Positions 47,996 to 59,289 of a stretch of DNA of 64,000 nucleotides are shown here, piece after piece (within the stretch, counting starts at the first letter, position 1; each line of letters starts with the position of its first letter). This DNA is from Epiperipatus broadwayi. Its lineage: Eukaryota; Onychophora; Udeonychophora; Euonychophora; Peripatidae. Under the pieces are notes generated by a model that saw only the letters and a list, made by a program, of their open reading frames with translations, was not told the DNA's origin and ran no database searches. Where the stretch lies: NCBI GenBank assembly GCA_028023455.1, contig JAQFVV010000180.1:1798001-1862000 (forward strand), written 5' to 3'. Made by a program: the position numbers and the translations under genes.

Positions 47996-48233
47996 GGAGC
48001 ATTGTCTTGAATTCAATTTTCACAAATCTAAAGATTCCTGATTTGATTCTATTGCTAATGCTACCTGGTCAGACTAGCAACATCTGAAGAAGAGAGAATA
48101 ATACCAATCAAAATGTGTTATGTACTAATTGATGTGCTACTACTAACAGTTGAATATATTTGAAAATAAAGTTTGAATTTTGCTGAAAACATGTTACAAT
48201 TAATATAAGATGATGGAACTAGTCCAACATATA
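47996..48233 (+). mobile_element. tRNA-headed SINE-like repeat, right half
   Basis: GAGCATTGTCTTGAATTC... continues as a plus-strand tRNA-like unit lacking its first 18 nt, then ACTAGCAACATCTGAAGAAG and the body arm, ending TAGTCCAACATAT. It begins directly after the right end of the hAT element. With the minus-strand half at 38.0 kb it brackets that element head-to-head, but the two halves overlap in content and so are not simply one split copy. Confidence 0.75.
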
Positions 48234-49204
48234 ATTACTGTTGCTAACAATAAATTTAATTTTTTACTATTTCATATCTTACTATTTTTTTTCTTTGTTT
48301 TATTTAGGTTGATCACAAATCGCATTGAAAAAGTAGTTATCAAACACCTGTGTAGAATACAATCACAATGATCACAAGTAATTATAAACATTGTGGTCAC
48401 TGCAATTGTATTCAAGGCAGAAGTGTAGCTGCATTGTGAATCGTTAACTCTTTAGAGTTATTGCTTGCCAACCTCTTTACATGATCATAATACAAGGACC
48501 GTAATATGTAGGCTACTGGCATATACTTTCCGATTCAACAGGAATAGACTATACTGCACCCACACTTGAGTCATTGATTTAATCAATGATTTCTACGTGG
48601 CAGTTTCTGTCAAATGGACTTTATTTAGACAAAACATTCTATTTTAACACACACAAAAAAAAACATTCTATTTACATTATACATATGATAAAATGAATTA
48701 TATTATTATCTGTTAAAAAGACTTAGATTAGAGTTATTTATGCAGAAAGATAAGTTAATGGAATTGTATGATAAGAGTATTTCATTCATAAATCAAGAGT
48801 TAGAGGTGAACTAGCTTGTAACTATGTTTTACAAAATTAGTAGAATCTTAGCAAATGGAAGAGCAAAATTGATTTAGGATTAAAATTATAAGATGCTGAA
48901 AATTTTTTCAATCTTACTTTGAATAGCAAAATATTATTAAAGTATTCATGGAATGTACAATGCAGCATTTGCTCCCGTCTGAGTAAAGACTATAATTAAA
49001 ACTAGCATAAAAATGTTGATGCTGCCATCTGATGCTCATTAATTCAATCAGTTTACTGAGCATCTGAAATCTTCATGTAATCATTGCAATTACTTTTATA
49101 CAATCTTTATTTTTGAATAGAAGAGATATAATAACCTGCGCTTTTAGAATGCTTATATGACAGCCAATTAGATGTAATGATGACTGTATAGGGAGCTCTT
49201 AAGT
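48234..49204. other. Unassigned AT-rich DNA
   Basis: Nothing recognised. Includes an ACACACACAAAAAAAA-type low-complexity phrase near 48,640-48,665. Confidence 0.5.
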
Positions 49205-49470
49205 CTCAACACAAGACAGATTTTATAAGAAAAAAGGTGGTTCCACCTTTCTCTTTACTTAAATTTCTATATATATAAGCCAGTCTGAAACATTTTGATT
49301 TAAGAGTGTGAAGCTTTAAACATTTTCACATTTAACTCACTGCATATTATTTATAATCAACATGCGAAATCTTTCGATTTATTACAAAGTAATTTTCAGA
49401 TCTTATGAATTGACAGTAATGTATGTAAATATTATTTATAAAGCGCAAGCAGTTCGTAATTAAAGTAATA
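49205..49470 (+). repeat. Diverged single-unit copy of the foldback family
   Basis: Aligns in order with the 346-bp unit at 18,833-19,178: TTTCTCTTTACTT, TCTATATATATAAGCC, the best-conserved TAAGAGTGTGAAGCT, GAAATCTT..GATTTA, AGATCTTATGAATTGACA, then ATTTATAAAGCGCAAGCAGT matching the tail TTTATTAAACGCACATTA. It is a single unit without inverted arms. This shows the unit itself is the ancestral building block. Confidence 0.65.
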
Positions 49471-50940
49471 GTATTGATTTTATTATCCTTAGGAATATAT
49501 ATATATATATGCATAGTATGTACTAGTGAAAAGGTGGTTGGTTTTCTCTCCAGGTTCATTGCGATCCCATCTAGAATGAACAAGTATTATGTAGCAAAAC
49601 AATTTAATTATTCTCCACAAAAATTTTAAGACATAAGCATATCTGGATCACAAATTAGTTACATGAAATGTGACATTATGTTTTCTATCTTCTCAATAAT
49701 TTTCAGTACTGTGCTTGCTATCATAAAATTTTCTTGTTATTCATGGCTTTATCACCATACATATTTTCCAATTTAAAACTGAATTTAATGGTAACATATT
49801 GTTTCATGCTGGGTTAGAATATGAAACATTTTCATATATCCTAACTCGTGATTTAAACATAATAGGCCTTCAAATTTTTGTTATGAATAGTTAAACTATA
49901 TCACTACATAACAGTTTGATTCAGAGATGGTGCTTTAGGCAATCATTTTTTAATGGGATCTATTGTTTATGTGTTCCCCCGAGTCTTTGTGATTTTTTTA
50001 TATTGTTTTATTACTAGAAAAGTAGTAGGTATAGTCTTTTAATGAATGACCATTAGGAAAAATATTTATAACCACTGTCCATCTATTGCACGATGAAAGT
50101 TTCTCTAGGTTTAATCCAATTCCAATAGATATAGTTTCTGGACATCACTTCTACAAACTTCTTTTTTTCATCTAGTTTACATGGTTCTTTCTAGGTCTTT
50201 CACTATCTCTAGCAATATATTAAACCCAGATCCATTTCAGTCTTTTAATTCTTTCAAAGATGTCTGTTTGTATCTCAATCAATTATTTTATTTGTGATCC
50301 CTTGATACTCTCAATATATATCCATATTTCCTTGGTTGGTCAGAAATATGCATGCTCATTCATTAACTGTCCAAGTTTCTGATTCATAATTAAAAACTAA
50401 CAAAATACTTCTATTGAAAAACTTTCTTTTCAAATGCATATTAAATTATATCTACTAAAGGTACTTCACCTAAGTTTAATTCTCAATAATGTCTTCTATC
50501 TGTAATAATAATAAACTAATCAACATACTTATAATCATTACTTCTAGTTCATCCATTTTCTTTTTTCTGAGAAAATCTTTTAAACATTGCTCTAGTCTTT
50601 TTAGCAATTTTTTCTAAAGTGTAATTAATCTTAACATGTAAAATGATAATACTACAATAACTATCTGATATGAAATCACTTTAAAATCCTGCAGTCATTA
50701 AATGTTGATTGAAAACTGAATAATTCCAAATAACAGCTTTAAATAGATGAATTTAGATGATTTTTAAAATATTTAACCCTCAACTGCTACATGCAGTCAA
50801 TTATACTTCATCGATTTTCAAATGCCCTAAGTTTATATTTTTTTAAATTGAACAGTTACTAAATATTTTAAAACAGGCTTGAGCAAGCATAAGAAAAAAG
50901 TGATCATGTGATGTTTAGTGGTTTAATTATTAAATATGTC
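49471..50940. other. Unassigned AT-rich DNA
   Basis: No gene recognised; a (TA)n run lies at about 49,496-49,510. At 50,881-50,913, GAGCAAGCATAAGAAAAAAG followed by TGATCATGTGATG repeats a phrase found at about 41,102-41,133, next to the TTAA-flanked MITE. Its origin is unexplained. Confidence 0.5.
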
Positions 50941-51125
50941 TTTTTTTTTTATTAAAAATATAATTTATTTATAACAAGATAACATTGAATTTATATATAC
51001 ATTGACAAAATAAATCTGAAAAGAAAAGACATGAAAATAATCAATCAACATCTGTAAGATTATGAAGTAACCATGTTTTTTCATGCAATTTTTCTGGAGC
51101 CAATAACTTGTCTCTAGATTTAATT

Positions 51126-51500
51126 TTATTCATAATTCCCAAATCTTCCAAGGCTATGATTTGTTTGATTAAACACAAACGTGCATCTTGTTATCCATAT
51201 TGAGAAAAATATAAAAATAGCCATTCTAATGATTGAAAAAACTCCATTTTTAAATGCATTTAAGAGTGACAAAACATTAGTACTATTTGGAGGAACATTT
51301 GCAATTATATTTTCCCGGAGATGATGAAGAAATGGGCAATCAAAGAAAAGATGTTGTAAAGTTTCATCATTAGACTTACATAAATTACATAGCAGATTAA
51401 TTTTTTGAAAGCCTCTTTTCCAAACTAAAAAATGATTAATGAGTAAAGAGGTAAGATTATATTTTAAAATAAAATCTATATATTTGGGTTCAAAAATCAA
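51126..51500 (-). pseudogene. LINE ORF2 C-terminus with zinc knuckle
   Basis: 124-codon frame. Residues 38-55 form C-x2-C-x8-H-x4-C (CNLCKSNDETLQHLFFDC), the zf-RVT-like knuckle found at the end of many LINE ORF2 proteins and thought to bind template RNA or target DNA. The frame is separated from the RT frame by a shift near 51,500-51,718. Confidence 0.85.
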
Positions 51501-51717
51501 ATATCTAGATTTTTTAACAAATAACTTATTAGAAATTTCTAATTGAATTGGTATTTTTTTCTTGACTATTATATATAAGCTTATAGATATCCCAGTATTT
51601 TATTTTATTTTCTAAGATATGTCTTGTAATAGAAAATAATTTGACTAAGTATTCCCTTAAATTTTTGATCCAATTACTTGGAATTGGTGGAGGTGTATCA
51701 GTAGGTTCAAAAGTAAA

Positions 51718-52500
51718 TCAAGTTTTGTTTTCCAGCAGATTAAGATAAATGGCACTTAAAACACTGATTACTTTTTGTGTATAAAAAACATGTAATGCAG
51801 GAAGTCCGAGACCACTGTGTTCTCTAGGCATTTGTACTTTAGTTAAACTTATGGCTACACATTTTCTATTCCAAAGCAGTTTGGCACAGATTGAATTGAT
51901 TTTTTTCTGAAAAAATATAGTAGGCTTAATAACTGGAAGATAATAATTAATTCGTGGAAAAATCATCATGTTCAATAATGCAGTCTTGCCAGGAAGTGAT
52001 AAAGAAATAATGGCCAAAGATTTAACAATTTTTTTAGTTTTGTCCAGGATGTCCTGTTGTATTTGTTTTCTCATAGCTATTTTAGGCAATGCTATTGGAT
52101 ACCCAAGAAAATTTTGTGGCTTGGCAGTATATATCGAAGGAACAACATTAACTTTATTAATATTCCAAACTGAAGATTTGAAGCAGTTTATATTAAGATT
52201 AAATTTAACCGCATATCTATCTAAAATTTTATAAAAACTCAGTAAGTCCTTCTGGGATGGAAGAAATACTGTAATATCATCAACATATGATATGTGATGA
52301 ATCTCTTCCGTAAGTGTTGGAACAAATATCCCAGTTAGTTCATTTTCAATTTCCTTAAGCAAGGGATTTATATACATGATAAAGAATAATGTACTAAGAG
52401 GTGACCCTTGAGGAATAGATAGATGTGGTTTAAATCCTGGTATAAGATGACCATCTAATGATATATGAATTGATCTATTTAAAAGAAGATTCCAATAATC
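51718..52500 (-). pseudogene. LINE reverse transcriptase, palm and thumb
   Basis: Frame 52,377-51,718 (219 codons) carries SYVDDITVF, with catalytic YVDD at residues 31-34 of that frame. PQNFLGYPI and HSGLGLPAL are typical of the LINE thumb region. Just upstream in the same direction, SIPQGSPLSTLFF (about 52,385-52,425) is the RT B motif. The enzyme would copy its own RNA at a nicked target. The first catalytic Asp lies in the next frame (52,479-52,769). Confidence 0.88.
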
Positions 52501-52890
52501 CTGATGTAAACATTTGGAACCCCATAATGTCTGAGAAGTTTAAATAATTTAGATGGCATAACAGAATCAAATGCTGTAGCAAAATGTAATTGAACAGCAT
52601 TAGGCATGGATTTTCTTTTATTTCTCACAGGTTCAACCAGTAGAATAAAATGCTGCATGGCCTCAATTATAGAAGAGCTCTTGCGAGCAAATTGGTGTTT
52701 AGTGATATGAGAGAGTAATTGTGTATCCTTAATGATAGATTCAATAGTTTTAATTAAAAGTGGTTTCATTGAAATTGGATGGATATTGGAGGCTTGATGG
52801 GTTTATATGTTTTTTCATAAAAGGTACAAGTGATATTGGGTAGAGATTAGGAATGATCTGGAAATCACCTGCTAAGACATCTATTACTTT
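52479..52890 (-). pseudogene. LINE reverse transcriptase, fingers and motif A
   Basis: The frame contains SMKPLLIKTIESIIKD, HQFARKSSSIIEAMQHF (fingers), then QLHFATAFDSVMPSKLFKLL. The last is motif A: the F-x-x-A-F-D-S-V form is kept, but the first Asp of the usual D-x-x-x-A-F-D is replaced by His. It joins the palm frame by a shift near 52,480. Confidence 0.82.
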
Positions 52891-52905
52891 TCAAGTATGG
52901 GTATT

Positions 52906-53034
52906 AGTTTTAACAAGGCTGTAAACCTTAGCAATGAACGTCTGAAAAAATCGTCACTAGGGACCAGACGTTCATTGCTAAGGTTTACAGCCTTGTTAAA
53001 ACTATTACTGAAATAATAGTGAGCGTTTAATAAA
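52906..53034 (-). mobile_element. Perfect-hairpin foldback inserted in the LINE
   Basis: Flanked by AAGTATGGGTATT at 52,893-52,905 and 53,035-53,047, a 13-bp target duplication. Arms 52,906-52,944 and 52,965-53,003 are exact reverse complements (39 of 39) around a 20-nt loop. A one-sided 31-nt tail (53,004-53,034) reads TTTATTAAACGCTCACTATT on the minus strand. Tail and arms align with the start of the 18.8-kb insertion: TTTATTAAACGC.CA, AGTAATA, AAGGCTGTAA.CCTT, AACGTCTGAAAAA. Same layout and same duplication length place both in one family. Confidence 0.93.
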
Positions 53035-53266
53035 AAGTATGGGTATTGTAAAGTTATGAAGTAATACAAACCTTGGAATGCCATGCAATCCAGAGTATAT
53101 ACTTTCCGGTATGATTGAAGTTTCTGCATATCAGAAATATCATGATTTTCATGTTCATTAATATTGTTCCATTTATTTCTTATTTCAAATCTATAACTCT
53201 GAAGTTTACTTTTAAAAAAACTATGAATTTTGTTAAGCATATTGATCCCTCCAATATTACTACCAT

Positions 53267-54371
53267 CTATTGAGATAATTGAGGGACTCGGACGTTTTGT
53301 AGCACCAATTGCCCATCGAAGATAACTATAGTCCAATTATGCTGCATAGGTAAATATATTTTTTTCCTCTTTATAGCAATATAATTGGCAAGAATTAATT
53401 GTTTGTCATGATATTGTTTTTTAAGATGTATGATTTCAATAACATTGGCAGCCGTCGATGATAATAAGCTAATCCTACTGCCAATATCATCAAGTTCTTT
53501 AAGTAGTTTATTTGGTTCCTTAGATTTCTTTGTAATTGGTCCCTTAGATTTCTTTGTAAAAGTATTAATTAATGAGCTTAATATTCTCACAAAAGATGGC
53601 CATCTTCTGAAAAAGAATATAAGCTTCTGAAAAGATCCACTCAGGAATATTAACTTTTAGTAATCTAATAGTTGTCATATGAGATGACAAAGTCAATAAC
53701 CCAGAATTAATATTTAAGGAGATCAGCAAAGCTAGATGATCTGATAAAGGAATAATTTAAAGTTTAGATTGTATATAATGATATAATTCCGATGTACAAT
53801 GTAATAAATCGATTAAAGACCTGTGATGTTGTGTATAAAACGAATATGAATTTGGCGAAAGCAACCTTCACCACATAGAAATAATTTATTAAAAAGATGT
53901 AAATATTTAAGATTAAATTGCTTATAACTCACATTAAAGTCTCCAAAAAATATTACTGGTGATACAACAGAAGACAGAATTGAATTAATGTTAATAATTG
54001 ATGATAAAACAATGTTACAATTTTTCTTTAAATAAATATATAACTAAAGAAACATTAGCAATGGTAATATCCAATATTAATAAACCACTGCTTAAAAAAA
54101 GTATCTTAAATTTTTCATAATTTAATTTTTTATTTATTAATAGCGCAATATAAGATGATGCTGAATTCGATGGATAATATTGGAAAACACCATATTGTGA
54201 AAGCAATTGATTAATTTTTGGATTAGATTGACAGTATAATTTTGTTTCAGCAAGACAAACTATTTGTAGTTGATTAATATCAAGCCATCTTTTTAAAGCA
54301 TATACCCTATCAAGGGAGTTTAAACCTCTGACATTAATACCCCCAATGTTTAATATTGTAAACGATAACAA
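53267..54371 (-). pseudogene. LINE APE-type endonuclease and linker
   Basis: The frame 54,371-54,015 starts MLSFTILNIGGINVRGLNSL and includes CLAETKL, the N-R-G-L and E-T-K blocks of APE-type endonucleases. After degraded sequence, PLSDHLALLISLNINSG (about 53,700-53,755) supplies the catalytic S-D-H. Frames 53,590-53,267 and 53,336-52,884 encode the poorly conserved linker to the RT. The domain would nick target DNA to expose the priming 3' end. Frameshifts inactivate it. Confidence 0.82.
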
Positions 54372-54409
54372 AGTTATTAATAAAGAGAACTTTAAAGATT
54401 AGACAAGGA

Positions 54410-55409
54410 ATGAACCATCAACCAAAGCAATCTGATCACTCAAATTTAGAGCTGCTTCAGACTGAAGGTCAATTGATTTATTTTGAGACTCATTTATTTC
54501 AGTTGAAGTATTATTAGCTATATCTTGATAATTCACCATAAGAAATTGATCCATTTTTTTATTAGCTAGTCTAGTGCCCTTCTTTTCTTTTCACTGAACT
54601 CCTAGAATTTATTATCGATTGAGCATCAATTAAGTCAGAATCAGATAGAGAATTACTGGCCTCTTCTGTATATGAACTGGAATAATCTTGATTTTTTTCC
54701 TTTTATTATTATTATTTGATACCTGTTCAATATTGTTTGAATAAGAATCTACTTGTTTAAAATCTTCATCATTAGAGTTAATGCATAATGAAGATGATTT
54801 GCATTCTTCTATAAGATTTTCTTTTATAATTCGAGTTTGTAATTTATTATTAAATAAATTGTTAGACATATTATTCTTCGATTTTCTTATTAATAATTCA
54901 ATAGGCATATTATTTTCATCTATTTTAGATATATTTAATCTAGATTTTTTTAAATCTTTTTTTCTATAAGGATTGTTCATTATTTGATGTTCAATGTCAT
55001 ATGTCGAATCTGAATCAGTAGTTGAATTACTCATTTGTTCAGGTTGAGTGTCAGAATAATTTTCAGTTTTTCTCTTCATACTACTGATCAATAATTGATT
55101 ACTAATATTTGTGCAAAAAGAATTATGATTATTAATTAATTCTTCATTAGAAATTTGATTATTATCTAAGATTTTATTTTGAAGGATATTTGTTGATTCA
55201 GTATTTTTTTGATGTGTAGCATTGATATTATGATGTACATCCATTTTATTATCAGATATATGTTTTTGTTGACTTGATTGAATTTTATTAATATTTAATT
55301 TATTATAATGAAGTTGTATAAAATCATTTGCCTCAGTACCTATTGAATGATGTTGTTGTTTTAAAGTTATTGTAGATAATATACATTTGTGATTTCTAAT
55401 TATTTTCAT
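54410..55409 (-). pseudogene. LINE ORF1-like protein, Asn/Ser/Lys-rich
   Basis: A 259-codon frame (MKIIRNHKCILSTITLKQQH...) is very rich in Asn, Ser, Lys and Gln and probably disordered. Near its end the natural reading shifts to SSSYTEEASNSLSDSDLIDA and again to a frame ending IALVDGSFLV at about 54,410, just before ORF2. The position immediately upstream of the endonuclease and the same orientation make it ORF1, normally an RNA-binding chaperone. No RRM or CCHC domain is visible, so the N-terminal part may be truncated. Confidence 0.6.
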
Positions 55410-55456
55410 ATTACATAATTGACAAAAAAAATTTGGACAAATTTAACTAAATATGT

Positions 55457-56829
55457 TTTTATTTTACAAAAATCAAATTAGTTTAAATTTACATTGCATA
55501 GTCTCAGGTTTATGCTACCTTATTTAGAGTTTACTGATGTCATACTACTTGTAATCTAAACGTAAAAAAAATTTCCTCATTCTTTGCAATCAATGGGGGG
55601 GGGGGGGGGTTTCTACTTTTTTATATAAATAATATTTTTTGTAAATGATTCTTAGAATAATAAAAATCAAATTTATTTTATTATAATTCCTCAATTTTTA
55701 TAAAAGAAAGTTTTTAATTGAACTAAATTATTAGGCTTATGAAAATTTTGTATAATAGTGCTTTATTTGTGTGGTATTGCTGCATAAAGTTTTCATATGC
55801 ATGTTCTAGCATTGGTAAACTTGACATGAGTGCAGATTGTAATGGCAATTTTCTTTTAAATATTAAATATTTCAACTGTCAACCCATTCCTTTTGTATAA
55901 AAATTTCAAGTTGTCGAAGAAAATTCAGTGCTTCAATTTTATAAAAGCATTAACAAAATTGCTTATAAATCCATACTTAGAAAAAAGGTTTCTAATGTAT
56001 ATTAGAGCATTAAGAAGATCTGAATCTACTGATGACAGTTTCAGTAATGTATAGTTATTTTTATTTGTTTTATTTTTTTTAAATGACCATTTGTAATAAT
56101 AATTATATTATAAAATAATACATTTCTGTTACAGGTTATTTTCTTGCTTTTACTATGCTATAATGATCTCCATGTGATACTTTTTAATTCATATTGTGTT
56201 CTAATACTTTTGTAAAATCAATTTTATTCAACAAATCTTTTCCTGAGAACAAACAATAAAGTCAACACTATTACATACGAGCCCTCATTAAATAAAGATT
56301 ATATTAAAAATCGTAATTTATTATTTATATAGATTACTGTATGTTTGCTAATTCTTTAATAGCAAGAATATTTTCTGACATTTAATTCTATAAAGATGTC
56401 CACAGCAATTAAAGCTTTGGCCCAGAATATTGTCATAAGCTGGAGAATATTTATTAAAAAGTAACACTAAGAATTAGGTGAGTGATACTATAAAATGGAT
56501 GTATGAGATGATGATTCCATATCTCCAAAACTTTTTACAGGAGCTTTATAAGAAGTTTGTGAAGCTAAGGGAGTAAAAGTAAATATAGATTATTTAAGCT
56601 ATCTAGATTTTGCAGTTGTTGCTTCAGAGATTTAGGAAATGTTGCAAGAATTATTAAATGAAAATGAGAAAGAAGATTAAATGTAAATGTGCCAGTTTTT
56701 GAATATGGTCATTATTAAGATTTATTTATTTAGTTTTCTAAACTTACCAATGTGTTGTTTTTTTTTTTCAAAATATCTGAAACTATTTATTCTTTAAACC
56801 ATTTCTTTCTAAACATGACTTAGCTATGC
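55457..56829. other. Unassigned AT-rich DNA with poly-G run
   Basis: Nothing recognised apart from a G13-type homopolymer around 55,596-55,609 and a T-run at 56,757-56,769 that could be the reversed poly(A) of the next LINE. Confidence 0.5.
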
Positions 56830-56945
56830 GATGCACTGTGACTTCTCCTTATTTGGAGTCAGGAATCTTTCAGCCACTATGCCCAGAGAATCTGTTAGCC
56901 ACTTTACTTTCCATTCCCCACCTTATGTTTTTCCCATATTCTTCT

Positions 56946-57240
56946 CTAACCTGCTCCATCCCATTTCCACAACATAATATTTATCAACTCCATAGCCTTT
57001 ATATCTAAATCCTCCTTATCTTTGCCCAAACCCAGCATAAAAACCAAGAACCCACTTTCTGTATAATCACTTTGTTTATATTTATTCTTCCACAACTTCA
57101 TTATTTGTACGTTTTCTGCTTGCACATTCAATTAACAGATGCCTAATATTTTGTATGTCTTCCTTACACAATTTACAGACTAAATCACCCACATTTTTCC
57201 ATTTATGTGTATATTCCCTTGTTGCTAAAGATCCTGTTCA
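56946..57240 (-). pseudogene. LINE C-terminus with zinc-knuckle-like motif
   Basis: A minus-strand reading LATREYTHKWKNVGDLVCKLC then KEDIQNIRHLLIECASRKRT gives C-x2-C-x8-H-x4-C, as in the other LINE although the surrounding sequence differs. The frame then shifts into 57,131-56,946. Confidence 0.7.
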
Positions 57241-57897
57241 AGTCTTAAACAGTAAACTACTTTTCATGCTATTATCATAAATTAACTCTCACCCAATATT
57301 CTGTTCATTTTTATATGTTTTTAAACACAACCATCTCATTATTTGTATAAGTATAGTGACGTAAATTCTTTATCCAAATCTTCTGCATACCATACTACCT
57401 TTCTCACTCATCTTGTTGCCTGCCCTTTACTAATAACAAAATTAAATAGTATTTTGGCTATTCTCTTATTATCCATAAGTTGCAGACTATCAAACATTTT
57501 CATTTTGCCTTTTGCATCTCTCATATAAAAACTTGACCATCCCATTTTTTCTTGAATTGCCTCCTTTGCTGTACACATCTGCATCTAATGCATGTCTTCC
57601 TACTTCTCTTTGTATTTTCGTAATTAATCTATCACCCCTTTACTAACACATCATTATAATATGTTAATTCTGCTATTGTCACTCCCTTCCATAGAATTCT
57701 AACTACATCATATTTATTATATGAAAACACTGTTAATTTCTTGATCAGTCCCATTCTTTTCTTTGCTTCATTTATCAATTTTTTCTCTCCCATTCATCCA
57801 AGCAATTTCTCTGATTACTTAAGTCAATTCCCAAATAGGTATCCTATTCACACACTTTATATCCTCCAATAAAAATTCATCTTCTCTTTCCCCAGTA

Positions 57898-58362
57898 TTA
57901 ATCATCATTATTTTTTTTTTCTTCACTAAATTTAATCCCCATATCTTTATCCACCTTTGTGCATGTCTTCAGCATAACTTCTATATCTTCCCTTTGTGCA
58001 CAAGAAAAATCATCCGTAAATAAAAGACCTGATAATGTATATACTTCCTTGCCACCTATTAATGGTATCTCTATCCCTTTTCCTAGTCTTTCTGTTGCTC
58101 TCTCTGTTTTTTTCAAATACAACAAAATAGGTGACATAGGACATCCTTGCCTTAGTCCCACCCCATTTTTCACTAATTCTATATTCCCTAATTGATATGT
58201 ATAATAATTATTTTCATACAATCTCTTAATAATATCCACTAAAGCTTCATCCATTCTCAAATTTACTAAACTTATCCATAATCTTTTTCTATTTATTCTA
58301 TCATATGCCTTCTCTGTATCTATAAAAACCATATATAACTGTCTGCCTGTATTTCTCCTCAT
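57898..58362 (-). pseudogene. LINE reverse transcriptase core
   Basis: 154 codons. FIDTEKAYDRINRKRLW (residues 13-29) is motif A with the catalytic Asp at 15. GVGLRQGCPMSPIL (67-80) is motif B. LLFTDDF (113-119) is motif C with the Asp pair at 117-118, where Thr replaces the usual Ala. A few residues after motif B seem lost (PILLYLKKTERATE). A further frame would supply the fingers upstream. Confidence 0.88.
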
Positions 58363-58689
58363 ATCTATAAGTTATGCAACTACAAATAAATTATCTCCTA
58401 TATGCCTATCCGATCAAAAATCTTGCATTTCTCCCACCATATTATTTTCTTCTATCCATTTTGCGACCCTCTCATCCACTATATATATTTGAACACTTTA
58501 TATAACACTGATGTTAATGCTATCGGTCTCTAATTGCTTAACTTTCTATGATCCTTACCCTTCTCTTTAACTAGTAGCCTTACTCCAACTATCTGGGAAA
58601 TCTCTTCTGTGCTATCTTATTAAAACATGATTATAGGTTTAATTTTACCCTATGTCTTAGATTCATTACCATCTCTGCTGCCCATCCAT

Positions 58690-59031
58690 CTAAACTTCTT
58701 GCTTTTTCAATTTTTTCCCTGCCTCATTCAGTTCATTTTTTGTAAACCTAATGTTTCCATTATTATATGCTTTTATGTCTGTTATCATTCTGTCCTTCAT
58801 ATCTAACATCTTTTCTATATTCATTACATACTTATTTAAAATTGTTTTTAGTTCTTTAGAGTTACGCCCTATTCCCTCATTATCTAGTAATACTATTTCT
58901 CTCTCCCCTACATTCCTTCTCTTAATGTATTTCCAAATTTTTTTACTCCCATCTCTTTCACTTTTATTAATATCCTTCAACAGTTTACTATTTAATTTCA
59001 TTCTTTCTCTATAATTATCTATTTTAGCCAA
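58690..59031 (-). pseudogene. LINE linker between endonuclease and RT
   Basis: 113 codons, Lys/Asn-rich (NKSERDGSKKIWKYIKRRNV, FTKNELNEAGKKLKK). The K-K-I-W-K-Y-I-K and N-E-L-N-E-A phrases are typical of the region before the RT fingers, where host LINEs read F-T-x-x-E-L. No catalytic role. Confidence 0.65.
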
Positions 59032-59289
59032 CTTTTTTTAAAATACTTTTCTCATTTAACATTAAAATCTTTCTCACTTTCTTTGTTTTTAATACCACTC
59101 GTATATTCTCTGCATGCTTTTTTCCCTATTTTATACTTTTACTAACTCACTTTTCTATTACTTTTATTCTTCTGAATATTCTCATCTAAAACCCTATTTG
59201 CTATTTTTTTTACATCCCCAACCAACTCTTCCATGATTTCTTCAACTTTTATCCTTTCTACTTTTCTTACTATTTTTCATCACATTACT

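Larger units (their letters stand above)
50941..55447 (-). mobile_element. Near full-length two-ORF LINE with terminal zinc knuckle
   Basis: On the minus strand the order is ORF1, APE endonuclease, RT, C-terminal C-C-H-C knuckle and a short poly(A) (T-run at 50,941-50,950). TAAATATGT at 50,931-50,939 and 55,448-55,456 is a candidate target duplication, giving 4.5 kb. The architecture and the C-terminal zf-RVT-like knuckle are shared by L1/Tx1-like LINEs; I cannot assign a clade by eye. A 129-bp foldback insertion interrupts it at 52,906-53,034. Frameshifts make it inactive. The 28.2-29.9 kb copy belongs to the same family. Confidence 0.88.

Noticed and set aside
51968-52234. 88-codon plus ORF
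   Set aside because: Antisense shadow of the LINE RT frame.
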